Assembly: GCA_938030845.1 (NCBI GenBank)
Contig: CALHIC010000551.1
Location: 1-5,106 of the forward strand
Reading direction: 5' to 3'
DNA: 5,106 bases
Source of the DNA: an uncultured Oribacterium sp.
GTDB lineage: Bacteria > Bacillota > Clostridia > Lachnospirales > Lachnospiraceae
Below are positions 1 through 5,106 of this stretch, one piece after another (the stretch's first letter is position 1; the number at the start of each line of letters is the position of its first letter). A program made the translations under genes and the position numbers. The notes under the pieces were generated by a model. It had not been told where the DNA came from, did not search any database, and saw nothing but the letters and a program-made list of their open reading frames with translations.

Positions 1-909
1 GTGAAGAGCGGCAACATCGAAGCCGTACGCGCCGAGGCGCTGCTCTGCCGGGCATGGGCGGTCTTCAGCATCGCCAATGCCTTCTGCATGGCCTACGACG
101 AGTCGAAAGCCGACCAGTATCTCGGACTGCCTTACCCCAAGGAGGCGAACCGGTCGGTGGACAAGCGGGGTACGCTGCGCGAACTCTACGAGAACATCAA
201 CGCCGACATCGAGGCGGCACTGCCCCATGTCAGCGACGAGTACATGACGGTGCCCAAGTATCACTTCAACCCGCGGGCCGCCTATGCCTTCGCCGCACGC
301 TTCAACCTCTATTACCACAAGTGGGACAAGGCACTGGAGTATGCCACCAAGGCACTCGGTACGCAGCCGGCATCGCTCATGCGCACCGTCTCGCACTACA
401 AGAGCCTGTCGGGCGGCCGCCGCGAAATACACAACAACTACATCAGTTCCAGCGAGAATGCCAACTTCATGCTCCAGACGGCGGTCTCTTACCTCGGGTA
501 TGCGACCACCTCAGGCGCCTTCAACCGCTACAACTACGCCAACTACCTCGTCGACCGAGAGCTGTACTGGGCGGAGATGCCCTGGGGCACCGGCTCGATC
601 AACAACACGCTCTATGAGACGAAGCTCCTCTACGGACCCAACCAGGTGGTTGTCTATCCGAAGCTGGCGGACGAATGGGAATACACCAATGCCGCCAAGA
701 CGAGAGGCTACATCCATGTCGTCGATCCCGTCCTTACGGCTGACGAGACCCTCCTCGTGCGTACCGAGGCTGAGATCCTGCTGAAGAAATACACCGAGGC
801 GCTGGCCGACATGAACACATGGGTGTCCGTACACTGTGCCCCGTCTTCCGGTACGGCGACACGTCCGACGCTGACCATCGCGTCCATCAAGGCGTTCTTC
901 GACAGCCAG
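1..909 (+). CDS. SusD/RagB-family nutrient-binding outer-membrane lipoprotein, internal fragment
   Basis: SusD-family proteins are surface lipoproteins that bind glycans or other nutrients and pass them to a SusC-type TonB-dependent channel in the Bacteroidota outer membrane. The frame is open from base 1, and the gtg there is an internal codon: the signal peptide, lipidation cysteine and roughly the first 100 residues lie outside the window. Visible family features are the helix RAEALLCRAWAVFSIANAF (about residues 10-28), which resembles the family's RAEAlfLRAyyhf segment. It is followed by LGLPYP (41-46), a TPR-like helix pair at 92-119 (RAAYAFAARFNLYYHKWDKA onward), and the late LVRTEAEILLKKYTEALADM helix (252-271), which matches the typical 'lRAEAyall.ry.eAladlN' motif. 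Family similarity fades at about residue 303. The frame stays open to a stop at 1021-1023, but that tail is antisense to azlD and is not genuine. The usual C-terminal portion (RRI..EG.RWFDIKR-type motif) is absent. GC content is much higher than in the rest of the window. The family call is firm; the ligand is unknown. Confidence 0.85.
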
Positions 910-918
910 GAAACGGTG
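903..918. other. Junction between GC-rich Bacteroidota-like and AT-rich Firmicutes-like DNA
   Basis: On the plus strand, SusD-like coding stops making family sense after about base 909. On the minus strand, AzlD stays conserved down to its Gly-Thr-Val motif (codons ending at 912) and then turns into SWLSKNALMD, which is the antisense of the SusD gene. Base composition and codon style change at the same place. Two genes of different phyla are thus fused tail to tail, each missing its C-terminal end. No IS end, tRNA or obvious repeat is visible at the join. The exact base cannot be fixed without the parental sequences. An assembly or amplification chimera is the favoured explanation. Confidence 0.75.
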
Positions 919-1199
919 CCGGAGAAGATGGAAAGCAGCATATTCCGCTTCCAACAATGCATCAGGATGGTTAGCCCAAGAGAAAGAAACTCCGGTAGTC
1001 CTTGGTTTCCGCTAAATAACTGAACATTACGAAGACAATACACCAAAAGCAGAGCAAAGCTTGCGGGAGGCAAAGCCTTTCCCAGATATTGCACTGTTTT
1101 AGGTGTATTTTTTTGAAATAAGACAAAGGGCAAAAAGCGGGTCAGCATGGTGCCCAAAACACAAAGCGCTATGATAATGATGCGCTGCCATACAGTCAT
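912..1199 (-). CDS. azlD: AzlD-type branched-chain amino acid exporter small subunit, 3' end lost at junction
   Basis: AzlD is the small membrane subunit that pairs with AzlC in export of branched-chain amino acids and their analogues. The 96 credible residues run from MTVWQRIIIIALCVLGTMLT through LPPASFALLLVYCL (43-56) to HCWKRNMLLSIFSGTV (81-96). The family hallmarks are present: an N-terminal hydrophobic helix followed by TRFLPF (20-25), then LPPA...LLVVYCLK, G(I/L)PE (67-70) and WKRN.LLSI..GT near the C-terminus. Family members are usually about 105-110 residues, so only the last dozen or so are missing. Translation beyond base 912 reads antisense to the SusD gene and should be discarded. 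The ATG overlaps the azlC stop codon in an ATGA arrangement, which indicates translational coupling and co-transcription. Confidence in the family is high; the substrate is inferred from the family. Confidence 0.88.
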
Positions 1200-1915
1200 A
1201 AGCTTACCTTCGCTTCCATAAATTGCTGTTCCAGCTTAGGCTTTGCCAGGAGGAAAATGCTTAGGATGCCAAGCATAGCAGGTAGGATGAAATGATCTGC
1301 TTTAAAAATAACTAAGGACAGGATGGATACCCCCAGCCCCAGTAGGGAAGAAAAATGATTTTTCTCCTTCAAAAACTGATCTAAGAAAATCACCGCAAAG
1401 AGAGCAGTCATGACAAAATCAATGCCCTCTGTGGAAAAAGGCAGGACATTTCCAAGAAGCGTACCAAGGCAGGAGCCGACAACCCAGTAGATTTGATTTA
1501 ACAGTGTTACAAAAAACATAAACCAGCCCGGATCTACCCCTTCCGGTATCTTTGCGCTGTAATTAATACTGAAGCTTTCATCACACATCCCGAAGATTAG
1601 ATAGAAACGCTTCCATCCTTTTTGGGGAAATTTATCCAGCATGGCAATGCCGTAGAACAGATGGCGAAGCTGAATCATAATAGCCAGAAAAAGCGTTTCC
1701 AAAGGAGCAAATGGACCCAGCAGAAATCCCACAGCCAAGAGCTCTAAGGAACCTCCGTAGATTAAAGAGGCCATAAAGAAGGTGTAGACCACGGAAAGAC
1801 CGGCGCTGTGCATATAGATGCCATAGGCAAAGCCCAGAAATAAAAAGCCGGTTAAGATGGGAACGGTATGAGGGAAGGCGGCCTCTAGCGCCTTTTTTTG
1901 CGGTTCATGAAGCAT
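1196..1915 (-). CDS. azlC: AzlC-type branched-chain amino acid exporter large subunit
   Basis: AzlC is the large integral-membrane subunit of the AzlCD exporter, first known from azaleucine resistance in Bacillus subtilis. The protein is complete at 239 residues, within the family's normal 220-250. It opens with AAFPHTVPILTGFLFLGFAY (12-31), matching the family's A.P.t.P...G....G.a.G start, and continues with SLIYGGSLELLAVGFL (50-65). The signature QLRHLFYGI (82-90) is present, followed by YLIFGMCDESF (105-115), GTLLGNVLP (151-159) and GIDFVMTALFAVIF (164-177). Hydrophobic stretches are consistent with six or so membrane helices. The start is the only ATG near the first family motif and has AGAAAGGA 7 bases upstream. 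The stop overlaps azlD by 4 bp. No AzlB/Lrp-type regulator gene is visible in the window. Confidence 0.93.
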   Translation of the reverse strand: MLHEPQKKALEAAFPHTVPILTGFLFLGFAYGIYMHSAGLSVVYTFFMASLIYGGSLELLAVGFLLGPFAPLETLFLAIMIQLRHLFYGIAMLDKFPQKGWKRFYLIFGMCDESFSINYSAKIPEGVDPGWFMFFVTLLNQIYWVVGSCLGTLLGNVLPFSTEGIDFVMTALFAVIFLDQFLKEKNHFSSLLGLGVSILSLVIFKADHFILPAMLGILSIFLLAKPKLEQQFMEAKVSL

Positions 1916-1922
1916 AAGACTA

Positions 1923-1930
1923 TCCTTTCT
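1923..1930 (-). promoter_or_regulatory. Ribosome binding site of azlC
   Basis: On the minus strand AGAAAGGA is followed by 7 bases and then ATG, a near-ideal Firmicutes Shine-Dalgarno. The spacer contains ATAGTCT, the same heptamer found (in the opposite orientation) at 1947-1953, so it could pair with upstream mRNA and affect start-site access. Confidence 0.75.
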
Positions 1931-1948
1931 AAAAGAAAAAACAGCAAT

Positions 1949-1977
1949 AGTCTATAAATTTTTTTTATGAATTTCAA
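1949..1977 (-). promoter_or_regulatory. Candidate sigma-A promoter for azlCD
   Basis: Read on the minus strand, TTGAAA (1977-1972) is followed 17 bases later by TAGACT (1954-1949). An overlapping TATAGA (1956-1951) lies at 15 bases. The spacer contains an A-tract. The -35 is good, while the -10 matches only 4 of 6 positions in either register. The -10 overlaps one copy of the AATAGTCT repeat. This is inferred from consensus only. Confidence 0.4.
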
Positions 1978-2113
1978 GGGGAAGGCGGAAAAATTATCAT
2001 GAAGCATATCCTGCATGGCAGAATAGTCTTTTTCGAGAGAAGAAAACTGATAGCTTGAAGGAAATAGTCTGTATAGGAGTAGATAAAAGTTCAGCCTATC
2101 TGTCCCCTTACCC

Positions 2114-2143
2114 TTGAATATGTTCCTGTTAATATTGTAAAAT
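2114..2143 (+). promoter_or_regulatory. Candidate sigma-A promoter for the zinc-ribbon/LRR gene
   Basis: TTGAAT (2114-2119) and TAAAAT (2138-2143) are separated by 18 bases. The -10 matches 5 of 6 consensus positions. It would give a 5' leader of roughly 45 bases before the start codon at 2195. Consensus match only. Confidence 0.5.
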
Positions 2144-2182
2144 TAGATGGTCGTTTTTAATAAAATCAATACAAAAAGGTAA

Positions 2183-2188
2183 AGAGGA
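2183..2188 (+). promoter_or_regulatory. Ribosome binding site of the zinc-ribbon/LRR gene
   Basis: AGAGGA sits 6 bases before the ATG at 2195, inside AAAGAGGATC. It fixes the start: the zinc-ribbon cysteines begin only 7 residues later, so a downstream start would lose the domain. Confidence 0.7.
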
Positions 2189-2194
2189 TCAACT

Positions 2195-4225
2195 ATGACT
2201 GTCACTAAAATAGAGTGCCCCAATTGCCATGGCCAGCTTGATATACCTGATGGATTAAAAGAAGGCTTTGTCACCTGTAAGTTTTGTAATACCAAGGTAT
2301 ACATCGAGCCGTATAAGCCGAACATTACTCAGAATTTTAATATAAAGGAAGTGAATTACAATAAGTCCGGTGCCACCGTACATAATAACTCTAAGTTGCT
2401 TAATGTAATTGCGGTTGTCGTCATTCTCGGCATTCTTTCCACTGCTTTTCTGTTTGTAAGTATCCTTCCCCTTCTTCGTTATCGTTCTCCCGGAATTGTC
2501 AGCAATAAGGAAAGCTACCGAACGACTCCGAAAGCGGATGTGATGAAAAGCTTTTCCGAAAAGGCCTTTTCCAAGCCGTTGTCAAAAATTACGGCGAAGG
2601 ACTATGCTTCTTTACAGTACCTTGCTATCATCAAGAAGAAGGATCTTTCTGACGGTGTGGATAAATGGTTTTTCTCTTACTCCACTTCGGTGGACGATTC
2701 CGGAAAGCCGGTGGAGGAACATACCGTCTATCTTCCCGGAGCGGATTATCTTGACGAAGAGGATATACAGCCTTTCACCGGTTTAATTTCTCTTTCCCTA
2801 GGCTCCGGTTTTCGCTATTCCTATGATGATGACAATGCCAATGATCTTCGTTGTCTTTCCAATCTGCAATTTTTTTCTACAGAATACGCTACTTTTAGCG
2901 AAATGGAAAGAACACTTCTGAATCCCGAGAAAATCATCGGTCTTTCCGGCGTTACGTTCCGCGATGAGCCGTCCTACAGTTATGATTATTCGAAAACGAA
3001 AGATATTGCAGATATTTACAAGTCTTTCTCTTCTTTAAGAGAACTCTCCGTATCGGTAGACTCGGATTTCGAGCCGGGAATCAGTGTACTCAGCTATTTT
3101 CCGAATCTGGAACACTTAGCTTTAAGAATAGAAAGTGGTAGAGATGAGCCTTTGGACCTTTCTCCACTCTCCTCTTTAAGCAATTGTAAGAGCTTATTTA
3201 TAAACGGACCCTATTCGCAGTCTGTAGGAAATCTTAGTGTTCTATCCGGTATGCCTCAGATTGAGAATCTGGGAATTTCCAACATTCCGAATTTTAAAGA
3301 TCTACAGTTCGCGCAAAATATGCCGAAGCTGAAGTCGCTCCGTCTCGTCAGTCTTCCGATTCTTTCATTGGACGGGCTGAGAAATATAAGTTCTTTAAAC
3401 AGCCTTTACCTGGACTGTAGTAATCTGAAAAATGCCGATGCTCTGTCGAGCCTTACTTCTTTACAGACTTTGGGCTTTGCTTACCATAATTATGAGATTC
3501 CGGATTTACACGGCTTATCCGCTTTGGAAAATGCAGAGGTTTATTGCAATGACTTGGATAAAATCGCGGGTATGCCATCTCTTAAGAGTTTGACTATCCA
3601 TAATAATGCACAGGAATATGAGGGAGACTTCCTACGCGGTATGAATAGCCTAAGTGATTTAGTGATTGTCGGAAACGGCATTATAGGAGAGGTACTGCCT
3701 TCTTTAGGGCAGGCTTTACGGGAGCTTCCTTCCCTACAAAAAGTTACTTTCCGCGGAACTCCCATGGACAGTTACCAAGACTACAGCAGTTCTCTTTCCA
3801 ATCTCGGTGTAAAGGAAATGTATTTTCTGCTCGAAGATGATAGTATTACGGCGGATAAGCCTCTTCTTCCCCTTTATCTGAGCAAACTGGAGGACGATTA
3901 TACGGTTCAGGTCTTAAATCTTTCTCTTGCGAGAATCCAAAATTTGGATAATGAAACAAGGAACTTCTATCCCAACGCAAAGGCCTATCTCTCCCATTTT
4001 AAGGCTCTGAAAAGGCTGTACATTGCCGGAAATACACTGGAGAACCTGGATTGTATAGAGGGGCTTACAACTCTTGAGGAGTTGGATATTTCGGAAAATT
4101 ACATCTCTGATATCTCCGCCCTCCGGAATTTTCCGAACTTAAAGAAAGTAAAACTCTCCGGAAATCCTGTAGTGAATACGGAGATTTTACCGGACAGTAT
4201 AGAAATTGTTCCAAGCTTAGACTAA
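2195..4225 (+). CDS. Zinc-ribbon, single-TM, leucine-rich-repeat protein of unknown function
   Basis: This is a complete 676-residue protein with three parts. First, a zinc ribbon with CPNC (8-11) and CKFC (28-31), where the four cysteines can bind one metal ion. Second, after a polar linker (TQNFNIKEVNYNKSGATVHN), one hydrophobic helix at about 69-93 (LNVIAVVVILGILSTAFLFV). Third, a linker and about 500 residues rich in LxxLxL patterns. Examples are LRELSVSVD, LEHLALRIE, LKSLRLVSLPILSL, LNSLYLDCSNL and LQTLGFAYHN. The region ends in three regular SDS22-like repeats at about 605-660: LKRLYIAGNTLENLDCIEGL, LEELDISENYISDISAL and LKKVKLSGNPVVN. There is no cleavable signal peptide, LPXTG motif or enzyme motif. 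Zinc-ribbon cysteines normally sit in the reducing cytoplasm, so the likely topology places the LRR region outside, anchored by an uncleaved helix. This is inference, because the flanking charges (K57, K67 before; R95, R97 after) do not decide it. LRR arrays usually bind proteins, so adhesion or surface sensing is possible. The partner is unknown. It is probably monocistronic, divergent from azlCD. Confidence 0.9.
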   Translation: MTVTKIECPNCHGQLDIPDGLKEGFVTCKFCNTKVYIEPYKPNITQNFNIKEVNYNKSGATVHNNSKLLNVIAVVVILGILSTAFLFVSILPLLRYRSPGIVSNKESYRTTPKADVMKSFSEKAFSKPLSKITAKDYASLQYLAIIKKKDLSDGVDKWFFSYSTSVDDSGKPVEEHTVYLPGADYLDEEDIQPFTGLISLSLGSGFRYSYDDDNANDLRCLSNLQFFSTEYATFSEMERTLLNPEKIIGLSGVTFRDEPSYSYDYSKTKDIADIYKSFSSLRELSVSVDSDFEPGISVLSYFPNLEHLALRIESGRDEPLDLSPLSSLSNCKSLFINGPYSQSVGNLSVLSGMPQIENLGISNIPNFKDLQFAQNMPKLKSLRLVSLPILSLDGLRNISSLNSLYLDCSNLKNADALSSLTSLQTLGFAYHNYEIPDLHGLSALENAEVYCNDLDKIAGMPSLKSLTIHNNAQEYEGDFLRGMNSLSDLVIVGNGIIGEVLPSLGQALRELPSLQKVTFRGTPMDSYQDYSSSLSNLGVKEMYFLLEDDSITADKPLLPLYLSKLEDDYTVQVLNLSLARIQNLDNETRNFYPNAKAYLSHFKALKRLYIAGNTLENLDCIEGLTTLEELDISENYISDISALRNFPNLKKVKLSGNPVVNTEILPDSIEIVPSLD

Positions 4226-4382
4226 ATAGCGGACTGAAATGACTAAGTTGAAGTACATCGTATAAGTTCCAATGCGTGCAAGTGTCTTTATAATTTTGAT
4301 TCCGGATTGTGGAAGGAAGGATCCGACTATTTTCTGGACTACTATAGGAAATCCGAGCAAAAAGTAAGCGGCTAAACCATCA

Positions 4383-4408
4383 TTTTCAAATCATCGTTTT
4401 CAAATCAT
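4383..4408 (+). repeat. Short tandem direct repeat, 14-bp period
   Basis: TTTTCAAATCAT occurs exactly at 4383-4394 and 4397-4408, separated by CG, about 80 bases before the MFS start. The rest of the 261-bp gap (4226-4486) shows no convincing gene or terminator. The repeat could be a replication-slippage duplication or a tandem regulator site upstream of the MFS promoter. Confidence 0.6.
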
Positions 4409-4426
4409 AACTTTCCCTAAAATTTA

Positions 4427-4455
4427 TTGCATAGAACTTCTTTTCAGAGTATTCT
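4427..4455 (+). promoter_or_regulatory. Weak candidate promoter for the MFS transporter gene
   Basis: TTGCAT (4427-4432) and TATTCT (4450-4455) are 17 bases apart. The -35 matches only the TTG core and the -10 matches 4 of 6. It is placed sensibly, ending about 30 bases before the start codon, but support is thin. Confidence 0.3.
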
Positions 4456-4472
4456 TGAGCGGTATTGAATTT

Positions 4473-4481
4473 AAGGGGGAG
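4473..4481 (+). promoter_or_regulatory. Ribosome binding site of the MFS transporter gene
   Basis: AAGGGGGAG lies 5 bases before the ATG at 4487. This strong Shine-Dalgarno selects that start. The alternative ATG in another frame at 4465 lies upstream of it and is not used. Confidence 0.75.
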
Positions 4482-4486
4482 AGAAG

Positions 4487-5106
4487 ATGTTTTCTATACT
4501 GTTGCTCATGATTTATCTGGCATTTATCAGTCTTGGACTGCCGGATGCTTTGCTGGGCTCGGCCTGGCCGATCATGTATCAGGAATTTGCTGTTCCCGTA
4601 TCTTATTCGGGAACAGTTTTTATGATTATTTGCGGAGGAACCATTCTCTCCAGCTTAAACAGTGAAAAATTGAATCGTCGCTTTGGAACCGGGAAAATTA
4701 CGGCAATTTCGGTGCTTTTAACCGCCATTGCCTTATTCGGTTTTTCCATTAGCCACAGCTTCCTTATGCTCTGCCTTTTTGCCATTCCTTACGGTTTGGG
4801 AGCAGGTTCTGTGGATGCGGCCTTAAATCACTATGTGGCTTTGCACTATTCCAGTAGACACATGAGCTGGCTACATTGTATGTGGGGCTTGGGAGCCTCC
4901 GTAGGCCCTTATATCATGGGCTTTGTTTTACAAAGAGGGGAGCCTTGGAATAGGGGCTATCTGATTGTTTCCATAATTCAGTTTATTCTGGCTATCATTC
5001 TTTTTTGCAGCCTCTCCTTATGGAAGAAAAATCCGGAGGAGCTAAAGGACAATGGCTCAACTGCTCCTGGTGCGATGGAGGGAAAGGCTACCTCCGACGG
5101 GGCTGA
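4487..5106 (+). CDS. Major facilitator superfamily transporter, N-terminal half, runs off window end
   Basis: MFS proteins move small solutes across the cytoplasmic membrane by proton coupling or exchange. The frame is open for 206 residues to the window edge. A full protein would be about 400, so this is the first six-helix bundle plus the start of the central loop. Predicted helices are at about 3-25, 39-59, 71-89, 91-113, 127-148 and 157-178. AFISLGLPDALLGSAWPIM (12-30) in helix 1, SEKLNRRFGTGK (59-70) in the motif-A loop, and PYGLGAGSVDAALNHYVALH (101-120) in helix 4 are typical of a Clostridia group distantly like fucose permeases. HMSWLHCMWGLGASVGPYIM (125-144) forms helix 5. D110 and N114 in helix 4 are candidate substrate or proton residues. 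After LWKKNPEE the sequence becomes polar (Gly/Ser/Asp), as expected for the 6-7 loop. The substrate cannot be named; a sugar or a drug-like molecule is possible. Confidence 0.88.
   Translation, partial: MFSILLLMIYLAFISLGLPDALLGSAWPIMYQEFAVPVSYSGTVFMIICGGTILSSLNSEKLNRRFGTGKITAISVLLTAIALFGFSISHSFLMLCLFAIPYGLGAGSVDAALNHYVALHYSSRHMSWLHCMWGLGASVGPYIMGFVLQRGEPWNRGYLIVSIIQFILAIILFCSLSLWKKNPEELKDNGSTAPGAMEGKATSDGA

Larger units (their letters stand above)
1917..2070. repeat. Three direct AATAGTCT octamers plus a near-inverted copy in the divergent intergenic region
   Basis: Exact AATAGTCT occurs at 1946-1953, 2022-2029 and 2063-2070 on the plus strand. AGACTATC at 1917-1924 matches the reverse complement at 7 of 8 bases. 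The copies are 76 and 41 bases apart. All lie between the two divergent genes, and one overlaps the candidate azlC -10. They could be an operator set. Alternatively, the 1917-1923 and 1947-1953 pair could form a 7-bp hairpin (23-base loop) at the azlC start. The regulator is unknown and chance recurrence in AT-rich DNA is possible. Confidence 0.4.

Noticed and set aside
708..911. C-terminal extension of the azlD frame beyond Gly-Thr-Val
   Set aside because: It is the antisense of the SusD gene. AzlD proteins are about 105-110 residues, so a 163-residue version is not credible.
54..957. Other long frames inside the SusD region, on both strands
   Set aside because: They are rich in Arg, Ser, Thr and Pro, as expected of shadow frames in GC-rich DNA, and match no family I recognise. 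The SusD frame explains the region.
910..1023. C-terminal 37 residues of the plus-strand frame that begins as SusD
   Set aside because: They are the antisense of conserved AzlD codons and lack the SusD C-terminal motifs. The frame stays open by chance past the junction.
1999..2058. A 19-residue ATG frame, MKHILHGRIVFFERRKLIA, rich in Ile, Leu and Val, considered as an attenuator leader peptide
   Set aside because: It points away from azlCD, towards the LRR gene. The nearest Shine-Dalgarno-like sequence is too far upstream, and no terminator/antiterminator hairpins follow.
2143..2325. A minus-strand 60-codon frame over the LRR gene start
   Set aside because: It is antisense to the zinc-ribbon coding region, has no ribosome binding site, and its hydrophobicity reflects the complement of AT-rich codons.
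4303..4325. CGGAT ... ATCCG inverted repeat considered as a terminator for the LRR gene
   Set aside because: The stem is only 5 bp with a 13-base loop and no T-run follows, so it is not a credible rho-independent terminator.
4272..4367. A 31-codon ATG frame in the LRR-MFS gap
   Set aside because: It has no ribosome binding site and no recognisable motif, and it overlaps the alternative open frame at 4247-4375. Chance cannot be excluded.
4465..4665. A 66-codon ATG frame overlapping the MFS start
   Set aside because: It is out of frame with the six-helix MFS protein, which has the strong Shine-Dalgarno and clear family motifs. This is a shadow frame.

Overview
This window looks like two unrelated pieces of bacterial DNA joined near position 910. 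The left piece (1 to about 910) is GC-rich, roughly 60% by eye. It encodes an internal fragment of a SusD/RagB-family glycan-binding lipoprotein, a family characteristic of Bacteroidota, where these proteins work beside a TonB-dependent SusC-type transporter. The right piece (about 910 to 5106) is much more AT-rich, roughly 40% GC, with strong AGGA/GGGGGA-type ribosome binding sites and gene families typical of anaerobic Firmicutes (Clostridia, probably Lachnospiraceae-like). Both genes that meet at the junction are broken inside conserved domains, and no transposase or repeat is seen there. The simplest reading is a chimeric contig or clone. A genuine recombination scar cannot be excluded from sequence alone.

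Layout of the right piece: on the minus strand lies azlC followed by azlD, overlapping by 4 bp (ATGA). They encode the two subunits of a branched-chain amino acid exporter, and azlD loses its last segment at the junction. A 279-bp divergent intergenic region (1916-2194) follows. It holds a candidate promoter in each direction and three exact copies of the octamer AATAGTCT, with a near-inverted fourth copy between the azlC Shine-Dalgarno and its start codon. On the plus strand a 676-residue protein (2195-4225) combines an N-terminal four-cysteine zinc ribbon, one transmembrane helix and a long leucine-rich-repeat region ending in SDS22-like repeats. After a 261-bp gap with a short direct repeat, the first half of a major-facilitator transporter (4487 to the window end) runs off the edge.

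The azlCD pair is an operon by overlap. The LRR gene and the MFS gene each have their own ribosome binding site and plausible promoter and are probably separate units. No RNA gene, CRISPR array, insertion sequence or clear rho-independent terminator was found. The most unusual protein is the zinc-ribbon/TM/LRR protein, whose function cannot be assigned from the sequence. I see no evidence for a complete new multi-gene system.
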